Positions 47,504 to 57,680 of a DNA stretch of 64,000 nucleotides are shown in pieces. Origin of the DNA: Larix kaempferi. Taxonomy: Eukaryota; Streptophyta; Pinopsida; Pinales; Pinaceae. The position numbers and the translations under genes were made by a program. The stretch's first letter is position 1. The number at the start of each line of letters is the position of its first letter. The notes below the pieces were generated by a model. The model ran no database searches and had not been told where the DNA came from. It saw only the letters and a list, made by a program, of their open reading frames with translations. Location of the stretch: assembly GCA_027924585.1 (NCBI GenBank), contig BSBM01000372.1, forward strand, positions 37,274,501 through 37,338,500, given 5' to 3'.

Positions 47504-48805
47504 ATGGCCTCGGGAGGAGGCCCTCCCCTTCCCCTTGATCTACCTGACTTCTTGAAGCTAGTTGCTGCACAGGGGAAAAATCCCTTTTCTGCTTCACAAT
47601 AGAAATTTGTGAAGAAAATAGATGAGATCCCCACCGTCGCATTGCCGATAGAACAGCCCTGCAGAACAGCGATCAATCTTTCGGACCGAGGACTAATAGG
47701 CCAATTCACAAGCTTATGGCCCTCTCCGAAATCCACAAAAAATTGGGTGCAGAAGAACTAGAGAAATCTGATCTCAAAAGAAGTAAACTCTTACTTCCTA
47801 GGGAAAGGATTCTTCGCCTTCGTCTTCAAAAACAAGCAAGATTGCGAGCTAATATTCAGGAATGGACCATATTTCATGGGACCACAAGGATTATACATGA
47901 ACAAATGGAATCCGGACTTCAATTCATCTCAAGATATTCCATCTACAGTCTTGGTCTGGGTAAGACTCCCGCACCTTCCCCTTCATTGTTGGAACTCATA
48001 ATCATTAGAAGCCATCGGAAACACACTCGGAAAATACGTAGACAGAGCAGACCGAAAAGATCAGTACTCATGCGCAAGGATCTACGTTGAAGCAGATCTG
48101 GAGCATGGACTCCCTGAAGCAATAAACCTCAAAGTGGCGAACTGGACTCACATTCAGGAATTAGACTACGAGCAAATCCCCTTCAAATGCAAATACTACC
48201 ATGAATACAGACACTACGCTCGATCATGCAAGAAGAAACCCACAAATCACGAGGCAGGAAGAGAAAAAGAGCAATGGACAAACGCGCAAAAAAACACCAG
48301 ATCTGGACCAAAAGCTTCATCAAAAGGCCAAAGCTCTAAGAGAGTAGATTATCATCAAAAGCCCATTGATACCAACAGTAAGAATAGATACAAAGCTCTT
48401 GAGATGTCTGAAACCCAAGAAACCTCAGAAGCCTCAGAAGAAGTAGAAATCCCTAAGCAACAGGAGACTCATCCAACACCCCAATCCCATGAAGATCCGA
48501 AAGACCTTCAGCCCCATAGCACCCCAAGCCCTAAGAGGAATAAGATCTCCTATGCAAATGCAACAAAATCCATCCCCTTAGCCTCCCCTGCTTCCTCGGA
48601 AGAACACATCGATAAATCATCCAAAAAGCTTGGACGAAAAACAACCAAAGATCTAAGGGAAGAAGAAGCAGAGCGTGAGAAAACTCAAGGATCTCAAGCA
48701 ACTATCGACATGGCATTCAGTAGAAACACCCGCGCCAAAATAGCAGGAAAGAAAATAGGAGACTCAACAAGAGGAGGACCCTCCACCACCTACAATAGCA
48801 GATAA
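47504..48805 (+). pseudogene. LINE ORF1, DUF4283-type RNA-binding protein
   Basis: One frame of 433 codons starts MASGGGPPLPLDLPDFLK and has three in-frame stops: TAG at 47600, TAG at 47759 and TAA at 47999. Between them ISKEVNSYFLGKGFFAFVF and VLVWVRLPHLPLHCW mark the DUF4283 nucleic-acid-binding domain of plant LINE ORF1. A zinc knuckle follows at about 48187: CKYYHEYRHYARSC. The family pattern is C-x2-C-x4-H-x4-C; the second Cys is Tyr here and a usual Gly is Arg. The rest is a charged, Ser/Glu/Lys-rich linker. It would coat LINE RNA in a particle. Confidence 0.82.
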
Positions 48806-49731
48806 TGAAGCTGGTCTCTTGGAATTGCAGAGGTCTAGGCAATCCGAGCAAAATAGAAGCAGTCAAAGATCTCCAAAAAATTGACATGCTTGACATCCTC
48901 CTACTCCAAGAGACCAAACTCGATGACAATGCTGTCCTAGCCATCAAAAATGAAAAATGGAATAACTCTAGAATTGCCGTAAGCGCCAGAGGGGCCTCCG
49001 ATGGTCTAGCAACCTTATGGTCTTCTGATATCTTCCAACTACACAACTCCTATACCACCCAGCACTGGATCTTCACTGAGCTCATTCATGTTCATAGCAA
49101 CAAACAGATTGCACTCTTCAATATGTACATCCCCAATCTATACTCTGAAAAGAAGGAGTGTTGGAACATTCTCGAAGATTTCCTTGATGCATATGCCCCA
49201 CAAAATCTTATCTTAGCAAGAGGTATGAACATCACCCTGTCTGCAGCTGAAAAGAAGGGAGGCATCATCGAGAAGGATCTATTCAGATCTCAATTAGAAG
49301 CCCTCATTCAAAGATGGGACTTACTAGACATTAAACCTAAGAGAGGAGTCTACACCTGGTCCAACAAGCGCTTGGGCAAAAGTAATATTATGGCTCGATT
49401 GGACAGGTTCCTCGTCCAAAGCAACCTCTTGACAGAAGGACAAACTACCATTTCAAAAATAATGGCAAATCTGGCTTCAAATCACAAGCCAATCCAGCTC
49501 CATTTCCAAGAAAATGAAAATCTTGGTCCGATCCCCTTCAGATTCAGTCCCCAATGGCTGAGCCACGCTAGCTTTTGGGACATTCTTTATAAATCCTGGA
49601 AGGTGCCTATCTCTAGCTCCCCCAGCTTTGTATGGGAGCAGAAGCTCAACACAACCAAAAAAGCTCTAAAAGAATGGGCCAAGTCCAATTGCCCTCCACC
49701 TTCAAGCTTCGGGAAAAAAGCTATCGGGTAG
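48805..49731 (+). pseudogene. LINE ORF2, APE-type endonuclease domain
   Basis: It starts MKLVSWNCRGLGNPSKIEAV, the classic start of plant LINE endonucleases, with LLQETKLDD carrying the catalytic Glu. The GDFN motif reads RGMN (about 49220) and the SDH motif reads SNH (about 49480), so two catalytic Asp residues are lost. The frame runs 308 codons to a TAG at 49729. The true continuation (EVEQQTKAYQAFRNEEEFW, from about 49750) is in another frame, so a frameshift lies near 49730. The domain would nick the target DNA. Confidence 0.85.
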
Positions 49732-49749
49732 CACCACGCTACAGCATGA

Positions 49750-51280
49750 AGTCGAGCAGCAGACCAAAGCTTATCAAGCATTCCGAAATGAAGAAGAGTT
49801 CTGGAGACACAAATCCCGGAGCACCTAACTCAAAGGCGGGGACAGAAACACATCGTATTTCCATAAGCAATCTAAGAGCAGACAGCATACTAGCTACATC
49901 CCGGAGATCAAAACAGATGACGGCTTGAATGTCAAAGGACATGAAAACTTAAAAATTGTTGCGCATAGCCATTTCGCCAACCTATACACAGAGGATGACA
50001 ACGCAGAGCTTGATGGAGAGCACATCCTCCTCGAGCATATTCCCAACAGCATAATGCAGGAGGACAATGATGCTCTGCTCAAACCTTTCACCGAGCAAGA
50101 AATCATCCAGACTATCCAGTCTTTCGATCCTGACAAGGCGCCTGGCCCCGACGGCTATTCAATTCATTTTTACAAGGCTTGTTGGCATTATATCAAAGTC
50201 GATTACATGAGAATGGTCAGGAGTTTCCACTCAAGAGCAAAGATTGGTGGTTGTACCAATTCCACTTTCCTTGCACTTATCCCAAAGAAGATGAATCCCA
50301 GCTCCTTCAGCAGATTTCACCCTATTTCCTTATGCAACGCATCATACAAAATTATCTCCAAGATGCTAGCTAATAGAATGAATCCTCTCCTCAATAAAAT
50401 CATCTCAAACAATCAAGGAGGATTCCTGGAAGGAAGGCAAATCCTCGACAACGTCATCCTCGTGTAAGAAGCCATCCATTCCAGCAAGATCCGCAAGGAA
50501 AAAGGTATGTTGATCAAGCTCGACATGGCCAATGCTCTCAATCATGTCAATCATTCATTCCTTTTGAAAGTCATGGAAAAGTTTGGATTCGGAGAAGCCT
50601 TTATAAAGTGGATCTCAGCCTGCATAAAAGGGCCTTGGATTGCCCCCTTGGTCAACGGACGCCCCACCAATTTCTTCCAAGCCACTCGTAGAATTCGGCA
50701 AGGATGTCCCTTATCCTCCTTCCTTTACATTCTCATGGCTAACTCACTCAGTCGCAAACTAAACTCTGATCTTCTTACTGGCTCCCTACCTGGCCTCAAT
50801 CTCGCCTTAGATTCCCTGCCTCTCAACCACACCCTCTTTGTTGATGACCCTCTCTTATTGGGACGAGCCTCTTCCATCATTGCTCGAAACTTCAAGCGAA
50901 ATCTGACCTGGTATTGCAATGCCTCTGGAGGCAAAATCAATCTTCACAAAAGCGTTGTCTATGGCTGGAATTTGAATAATGTCTCTGCTGCGAATATTGG
51001 CACCATCCTGGGAATCAAAGTTCACAAACACTGGGATAATTTTACTTACTTAGGCCTCCCTATCACTCAGAAACACACAAAGTCTGGAATGTGGGATGGA
51101 ATCATCAGCAAGATCAAGTCTAAAATAAGAAATTGGGGAGGTCATTGGCTTAATAAAGCCCGTAAAATGATATTGGTAAAAGCTATCTTGTCAACCCTAC
51201 CAATATATCAATCCTCCATATTGCTGGCCCCTAAAGGAGTCTCTGAACAGATCAGCAAGCTACTAAGAGAATTCCTCTGA
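49750..51280 (+). pseudogene. LINE ORF2, reverse transcriptase domain
   Basis: The RT landmarks run in order: DPDKAPGPDGYSIHFYK (about 50130), STFLALIPKK, FHPISLCNASYKIISKMLAN, NQGGFLEGRQILDN, KLDMANALNHVNHSFLLKV (about 50516), RQGCPLSSFLYILMANSLS and LFVDDPLLLG (about 50838). The catalytic FADD is FVDD with both Asp kept, but the first catalytic Asp (normally AFD) is Asn in ALNHV. In-frame stops: TAA near 49830, TAA at 50465 and TGA at 51278. The last two look like CAA and TGG codons changed by single transitions. Confidence 0.85.
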
Positions 51281-52933
51281 ACAGGAGGAAAAAATAACAA
51301 GAACAAAATCCACCTAGTGAACTGGAGCACTACAAAGCAACCAAAGCTTTCAGGTGGCCTTCAAATTCGTGATCCACTTCATGCAAACTTAGCAATGGGC
51401 CGAAAAATTCTTTGGCAAATCCTGCATAACAAACAGAACCGCGTTAGTCAATTACTCAGGCAAAAATATCTAAACAGTAACAACCTTAGATGCCTCGACA
51501 ACAAGCCCACTTCCAAAGGATCTTCGGTTTGGACACTTTGCAAAGCATCTTGGGACTTCTTCATCCAAGAACTCTACTGGGTTCCCGACAATGGAAAAAA
51601 AATTATGGGGAACGATCCACTTCAGAATCTTCATGAACTACATGATATCGCTCTTTGGCTCCAACAGCATGGTATCAACACTCTGAATGACTTCAGCTTA
51701 TGGAATACCTCTGGAAATTGGCACAGCTGGAAGAATCCCCCATTCACTGCCAATATGGATACTTCCAAGACCCTCCTCATCAAAAAACTGAAAGGTTGTG
51801 CCCCCACGCATCTCCTAGACAAAGATGAACGGGGATGGGGTTCAAAAGGAGTCTACACCACTAAACTAGGTTTCACCGCTCTCCAAGTGCAAGAAGCCCC
51901 TCGAAGAAGTCTTTGGGAGATGGTATGGAATCCCTTTGGACTCCCCAAAATTAATTTCTTTATTTGGACTCTTATTCACCGGAAGATACTCACCGTAGAA
52001 AACCTCACTAAAAGTGGAATAGCTGGGCCACATTGGTGCCCTCTATGTCGCAAAAACTCCGAAACGATTGACCATCTCTTCTTAGATTGCCACTTCGCAA
52101 AAACTGTGTGGAACTATATGCTTCACAACCTGAGTATAAATCTTCCATCCTACAGTACCACTACTTGCCTTTTCAAGAATTGGAGATCCATCTATCCCTC
52201 TCCTCTTTCCAAGGACTGGCTTCAAATCTGGGTTACCATTCCCAAGTTCACCTACTGGAAAATCTGGATCGCCCGAAACAAAGCAATTTTTCAGGAAACC
52301 ATTCTCTCCCCCATCCAAGTCGCTGGACAAGCCAAAGGATTATTCCTTGAATGCCTGAATTCCTCCATTTTCAAGACAAACTCTAGCCTCAACGACAAAG
52401 AACTAAACTGGATTGGAACCACTGCCCCAAGCCCCAGCAAAATAATTTATCGAGCTCATCACCGGCCGTCCTGGCTTATTAGACTTCCCGACTCTGACTT
52501 TCAAGACAGGAGAAACAAGCAAAACATGGACAGCCTTCTTTTTGACGGCGCATCCAAAAGAAACCCTGGAGCAGCAGGAGCAGGAGGAGTTCTACTAATC
52601 AAGGAAGGAACGCCGAGGATCAAATACAGATGGGGGCTAGGAGAATGCTCAAATAATTTAGCAGAGGCACTAGCCCTGTTCAAAGGATGTCATATTGCCA
52701 AAGAACTGAGAATTGAAAAATTACAAGTGTTCAGGGGCTCCCTCATAATCATCAACGCCCTTAATTCGGATACAAAGATCAACAATCTGGCACTAAAAAG
52801 GTCCGTAGATCGGATTCACAACATCGCAAATTCCTTCTCTCACTTCAAAGCCTTCCACATCCTGCGAGATTTAAACTACGAAGCGGACATGGAGGCAAAA
52901 GGTTGGATCAAGAATAGAATCTGGAAGAATTGA
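51281..52933 (+). pseudogene. LINE ORF2, zf-RVT region and RNase H domain
   Basis: A long open stretch (51317-52933, 538 codons) continues ORF2. It includes KIHLVNWSTTKQPKLSGGLQ, then the zinc-binding zf-RVT region (HWCPLCRKNSETIDHLFLDC, near 52030). From about 52537 there is a C-terminal RNase H: DGASKRNPGAAGAGGVL with the first Asp and NLAEALALFKGCHIA with the Glu. The expected GDS is RGS at about 52736, so the next Asp is lost. A His/Asp-type end LRDLNYEADMEAKG remains. A C-terminal RNase H is known in several plant LINE groups. Confidence 0.82.
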
Positions 52934-52990
52934 ATTCTCCAATGATGAAATCAGCCACCATCATATCCCTTAAGCATCATTCCTGCACTG

Positions 52991-53150
52991 AAAGAAAGAA
53001 ATGGATAAATTACACACAGATAAAATACACATTGAGACATGGATTCAGAGCTTGTTTTATGCACAAGGAAGAAATGGATAAAATCCACACAGAGAAATGA
53101 ACTCAGAGCTCGTTTTATGCACAAGAAAGAAATGGATAAACTACACATAG
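52991..53150 (+). repeat. tandem repeats in the LINE 3' UTR
   Basis: Three copies of GAAATGGATAAA-YYACACA followed by CAGAGCTYGTTTTATGCACAAG start near 52995, 53067 and 53124, spaced 73 and 57 bp. Confidence 0.65.
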
Positions 53151-53398
53151 ACGTATATTTCTGGAGCATTTTGCGTTTTGAAGTCTAGAACATGGAATCC
53201 TCTATGCATTCCTTCTGAAGATCATTGATTAAGCGGCTTGATAGAGCTCTCTGCAAGGATCCTGGAAACTTTTGAAGAAAAGCGATCACTCCAATCCTGA
53301 AATTGGCTGAGTGTCTGAACAGCTATCAGTCCAATCCTGGAATTGGATGGGCGACCCAATTTGACTAACGCTAGGCATAGCTGGTCTCACTCCTACTC

Positions 53399-54173
53399 TG
53401 ACTTGCAGCTCAGTCTGATCCAGTTGGTACACATCAGAAAGGAGGAGATGACTAGTAATAGGATCTAACACTGCCCCGAATAAAAAAACCTTTATGTGAA
53501 AATCCGGCACATCTCGAGCATTTTGTTGCGTGGGGAAATTTCCCAGAAGGCTTGGGGCAAAACTGAGTAGTGACCTCTTGGAAACCGTTAGGCTTGCCCT
53601 CGTTGGTACAGCATCTGAACACCTCCTTGAGACTCCGATTCAGCCCAAGCCAAATAGGGAAGCCACACAACAGAATTCCGGACATGTTCCCCCGTGCCTT
53701 CGCGTATATTGGGAACCAACCAACCATAATAAAAAGATCACCTTCACATTAATTTTAAAATAAACCAAGAACACTTGCACTACATTTACTTTTCTGCTCA
53801 TGCATTTATTTGACTCCATTACAAGGCACTGGTCTATATTAATGTTATTTCATGTTATTGACAAATGATGCAAATGAATGATAATGAAAATGAATGAGTG
53901 CAAATGATATACTGATGAATGATTGCTTTGCTTTACAAAAGTATATGCTGCTTTTATCTTGGTTATCAAAAATATTTTTTCTAACTCCTAGATTAGACAC
54001 CTTAGCTTGTTTTTATTTTTAGGGTCAACCCCCCTTGGCTTCGCTAGGAAAGCCTAGACGGAGGAGTCGAGTCCCAAGTGACAGCACTTGACTCTGACTT
54101 GCCCCCAAGGCCACACCAGCAGCTTGAAGACTTCTGCTGCGTTTTTCCCCAGGTGTGGAACCAGGCGGCAACA
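53399..54173 (+). mobile_element. Element N: 5' LTR remnant
   Basis: It matches the last 774 bp of the 3' LTR (60903-61676) with roughly 2-3% differences by eye and ends GGCGGCAACA just before the PBS. Upstream of 53399 the 3' LTR has different sequence, so the 5' LTR is cut there, close to the LINE 3' end. It contains the CCCCCTTGGCTTCG...AGACGGAGGAG block that also ends L3, L5 and L6. Confidence 0.85.
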
Positions 54174-54176
54174 TTT

Positions 54177-54194
54177 TGGCGCCGCTGCCGTGGA
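54177..54194 (+). other. primer binding site, tRNA-Asp type
   Basis: TGGCGCCGCTGCCGTGGA lies 3 bases after the 5' LTR. It matches the usual TGGCGCCGTTGCCGGGGA PBS of plant elements primed by tRNA-Asp except at two positions. Confidence 0.7.
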
Positions 54195-54572
54195 TAAGTC
54201 TTTTTATTTCCAGAATACGACTTTTGAGTTTTCCTTTTTGTTTTTGCTTTGTTTGATGAATCTTTAGATTAGATTTTTTAATTTTTCATCTGGCGACTCC
54301 ACTAACCTTTTTTCCTTTTATAAAATTTCAAAGAAAAGCAAAAATAGAATTCTTTGTGAGATTATTTAATATGCATATTTTTATTCTCACATGGCGACTC
54401 CATTGAAGGGATAAAACCCTTGTTTCTCATACAGTTTGTTGAGACTGTTTGTGTGTAGATGAGCCTGATGCATTACAGTAAAATATATAAAGCTCACCTT
54501 TTGACAACTCCATTGATTCAATACCATATTTTCTCCATGATTACTTCAGAATAACATTGCTTGATTCCTGAT

Positions 54573-55901
54573 ATGGATGATGAAAGAAAAGAGTATGGTA
54601 TTCAGGTTTCCATTGCATTTCCTCCCATCGACTTCTCACACATTCTGGGTTTCCCTAACTCTGAGCCATATCTCCCAATTGATGGATACGTTGAGGCTCC
54701 GATTTTTCATGGAAATGGTGATTCACCTGTATTTCACATCATATCTTTTGTTTCACTGTTGGGTGAGGTCAATATTTGTCACGAGGATAATAAGATGTTG
54801 ATGTTTGCTAAGTCCTTAAAAGGAGATGCATGGAGGTGGTATTTTGGTCTTCCTAATGGATGCATTACCTCCCTAGCAAATTTCTTTGCTATGTTTTTCC
54901 AGAGATGGTATGATGGTGATGGTGATATGATAAGTGTCATGGAAAGAACTTTCACATACCTATATAACTTGGCAAGGCTGGATGAGTCCATGATTTCCAC
55001 TACTGAGCAGCCCATCCCAAGTGATCCTCTTGAAGAAGTTCATGAAGCTCCCTCGACTGAAGATTTTGTTGTAAACCATCCTCTTGTCAACATAACTGAA
55101 AATATAGAAGATATAGGGTGTTCCCAAACCTATGAAGATGATCACATATGTATTCCTGATGTACCTAAAGAGGAATCCATTATAGAAGTTGACAAAGAAA
55201 TTCATGAAGGGTCTCCATTTCCAATTGAAGATTTTTCAAAAGAGCTACCTCAATTTGCCATTGAAGATTTGGGATCTCGAGATTACTTCATTGTAAATGA
55301 TGTTGCTAGTACTTCAGATTCACCTCAGGAAGAAACCATTACAAAAGCCTCTAAAGAAACTTGTAATGAATTTTGTATGGTTTATGATGACACTCCTCCA
55401 TTTTCTCCACATAATGGTGAAGTCTTGGACATCTTTACACCTTGTAATATCTTTCAAACCAAGCCTTCTGAGGATGAGTATCATGTTCATGAAAATTGTG
55501 AAAGTTGGCTTCCTTGTGATATCTTTGAAAGCACTCTTTTCGAAGATGAGGATGGGTATGGCCAGGATTGTGATGCAATAGACAAAGACTCCCCTTTCAT
55601 TTACAAGGATGGGTATGATGATTATTGGACGGATTTAGAAAAACCCATCTTCGATATAATATCAAGAGAGGGGAGTGTTGATTTTGAGACCTTGGGGAAT
55701 CTTGACATGGAAGAGGAACATACAGATACTTCTCATGATCAATCAGAGCCATTCATAAGTATTAGTAATGAAGACTTGGATCAGCAGTATAATGAAGAGT
55801 TGGATAGGATGAAATCAATGGAATGTCAGTTTCAACCTTCATCAACACATTCTGAGGTTCCTTATGATTTGGAGCAACTTGGGGCTTATACTTTCACATA
55901 A
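54573..55901 (+). CDS. Gag-like protein of element N
   Basis: From ATG 54573 the frame is open for 442 codons to TAA at 55899. The N-terminal 150 residues hold the gag core: LMFAKSLKGDAWRWYFGLPN, then FFQRWYDGDGDM, the assembly domain of plant Ty3/gypsy gag. The following 290 residues are very acidic, with loose repeats of FEDEDG, EDFS and CNIF-type motifs. No zinc knuckle or protease is present. The same frame continues open for 104 codons after the stop, up to 56216, so the ancestral ORF was probably about 550 codons and the stop a CAA-to-TAA change. An upstream in-frame TTG at 54561 is less likely as a start. Confidence 0.7.
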   Translation: MDDERKEYGIQVSIAFPPIDFSHILGFPNSEPYLPIDGYVEAPIFHGNGDSPVFHIISFVSLLGEVNICHEDNKMLMFAKSLKGDAWRWYFGLPNGCITSLANFFAMFFQRWYDGDGDMISVMERTFTYLYNLARLDESMISTTEQPIPSDPLEEVHEAPSTEDFVVNHPLVNITENIEDIGCSQTYEDDHICIPDVPKEESIIEVDKEIHEGSPFPIEDFSKELPQFAIEDLGSRDYFIVNDVASTSDSPQEETITKASKETCNEFCMVYDDTPPFSPHNGEVLDIFTPCNIFQTKPSEDEYHVHENCESWLPCDIFESTLFEDEDGYGQDCDAIDKDSPFIYKDGYDDYWTDLEKPIFDIISREGSVDFETLGNLDMEEEHTDTSHDQSEPFISISNEDLDQQYNEELDRMKSMECQFQPSSTHSEVPYDLEQLGAYTFT

Positions 55902-56507
55902 ATAAATTATCAGAAGAGCCCTTCGGACCAATATGATGAGGTAGTTGGTCTGCCTTATCATTCCGAGTTTTTTCTCAGCCCTATCCAGTCATGGGTAGAA
56001 GAGGCCTGCATGAGGACTTACCATTGGGGGAAGCACTTCAAAGATTTATCATATGCCTATGATCACCAATCCAATCCTCCAATCCAAAATTATCATGCAG
56101 GTTTGCATTTTCTAAATAAGGTATCCTTGTTTTGGCTGGTAACCAAAAACAAGTTGAAAAGTTTTTATATTGATAAAATGTTAAGATGGTTGCATTGGAT
56201 TTATCATTTTACTTAGCATTTTATTATATGCTTAGAGTAGGAAAATAAGCTCATCAAGTGAGCATTTACTTTCAGCATTTCTTTTTCAGTACTTTCATTT
56301 TTTGTACTTAGAATTTTTTAGTTAATTTTTCTTTTGAATAAAGCAACTTATGGTTCATTTGCCTCTTATAAAAACTTGTGCTACTAAAAAGGTTTCTTGT
56401 CAAGTTGAGATCTTTTTACAGGTCATGGAACCGGAGATTCTGGTATTCTCATATGCTCTCCTTGCCTGAAGACCAGATTGAGCACATGTCCCACAGTTGG
56501 AGCCAGA
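55902..56507 (+). other. Element N: 3' part of internal region
   Basis: It includes the 104-codon in-frame extension of the gag ORF (to 56216), then AT-rich sequence, then the conserved GGAACCGGAGATTCTGGTATTC and CAGTTGGAGCCAGA just before the LTR. There is no ordinary purine-rich polypurine tract next to the LTR. Confidence 0.6.
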
Positions 56508-57054
56508 TGTTGCCAGCTAAGTTGTACTTAGTTGGACTATCAAGTGAGCGGGCAAATTTGAACATGTTACATGTTCATTTTTGATGATTTGATGTCCAGC
56601 AGGCCTTTTAAAGGCCCCCCATTTTAATTTTTTTCCACATGTCCATGGCCCTGCAGGGTTTGTAATAAAATGTACTAGCATGGTGTTTTGTAAAGGACTT
56701 GGTTCTCTAGGATTTTTTGTCTAAGTCAGGTATTCCAAGGAGTTTTTTCACCTATTAATTATGGCTTGCATTAGTGCATAACATAATTTTTGGGTTTTTC
56801 TCCTGCTCCTCCAAAGCTAGAATGCCTGGGGAGGCTGACGGGCCTTAGGGGATTGTTAAAATCCATGGATCAATATATATGAACATGCTAGACATTATTT
56901 TTGAGTCATGTGGACATGTGTTAAGTCCCCCTAGGTAGTTTTTTATTTTTCGGCGAAGTTTATTTTTTCCGTAAATAAGTCATTTTTAAATGGTTTCATT
57001 AAAAAATATTGTAATTGGCCTAGAAATGGCATCTAGGGGTCTTTTTTGCCTTAG

Positions 57055-57083
57055 GGGTGCTCGTTTTCCAACTCAGAGCACCC
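57055..57083 (+). repeat. GGGTGCTC hairpin in N
   Basis: GGGTGCTC (57055-57062) pairs with GAGCACCC (57076-57083), with a 13-base loop. Confidence 0.65.
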
Positions 57084-57513
57084 CCTTAACCCCTAAACCC
57101 ACTTTTTATAATGTTTGGGTCATTAATTTTTCACTTATGCTCAAAAAAGTAAAAAAAAGTGAAAAATGGAGAGAAAAATGCAAAAAAGTAAAAAATCATA
57201 AAAAATTAACTTCCAAATTTTATGGGATTGGAAGTCAGAATTTTTTCAGCTATGTTTTAGGAGTTGTAAGAGCTGATTTTGGAAAGATTTCGGGCAGCTA
57301 TATTAGTGGGATTACTTCCCCACTTGAGGGGGGCATATTTCCCAAAATTGGGCCCCTTCAATCATGGAATTTGCAGCTATGTTTATGGGCCATCACATGG
57401 CTGATTTTTAGCTGATTTGGGGCTGATTTTGGCAGCCCATTACATGGGAGTGGGCAGCTCCATTTTCTCCACGAGTTATGCCACTCATTCCACCCATTTC
57501 TCTCCATCTTTGG

Positions 57514-57522
57514 CTATTTAAG
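57514..57522 (+). promoter_or_regulatory. TATA-like box of N 3' LTR
   Basis: CTATTTAAG, 100 bp upstream of AATAAA, as in L5. Confidence 0.45.
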
Positions 57523-57613
57523 CATGGCTGCCCACTCCATCTTCTCTAGTTGGAGTTTGGGAGTTAGAGCTAGCACTTGTAATTCGATTTTGTACTTGTC
57601 ATTTTGCTTAATG

Positions 57614-57619
57614 AATAAA
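57614..57619 (+). terminator. poly(A) signal of N
   Basis: AATAAA followed by the conserved GAGACTTTGGAGGTC. Confidence 0.5.
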
Positions 57620-57680
57620 GAGACTTTGGAGGTCAAGCTTGGTGTAGTGCTTTTCATGAGTGGGTGAATGTCATGGTTTT

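Larger units (their letters stand above)
47280..53180 (+). mobile_element. near-full-length plant LINE, inactivated
   Basis: It has a GC-richer 5' leader with repeated GCCACCGAG / CGTGCTCC words (47283-47500), then ORF1 and ORF2, then a 3' UTR with short tandem repeats. ORF1 and ORF2 overlap by one base in TAATG (48803-48807). There is no LTR and no poly(A) tail; the 3' end near 53180 is set only by where LTR-like sequence begins. LINEs copy themselves by target-primed reverse transcription. About six stops, at least one frameshift and lost catalytic residues show it is dead. Confidence 0.85.

Noticed and set aside
54561-54572. TTG start upstream of the gag ATG
   Set aside because: A normal ATG follows four codons later in the same frame; no reason to invoke a non-ATG start.
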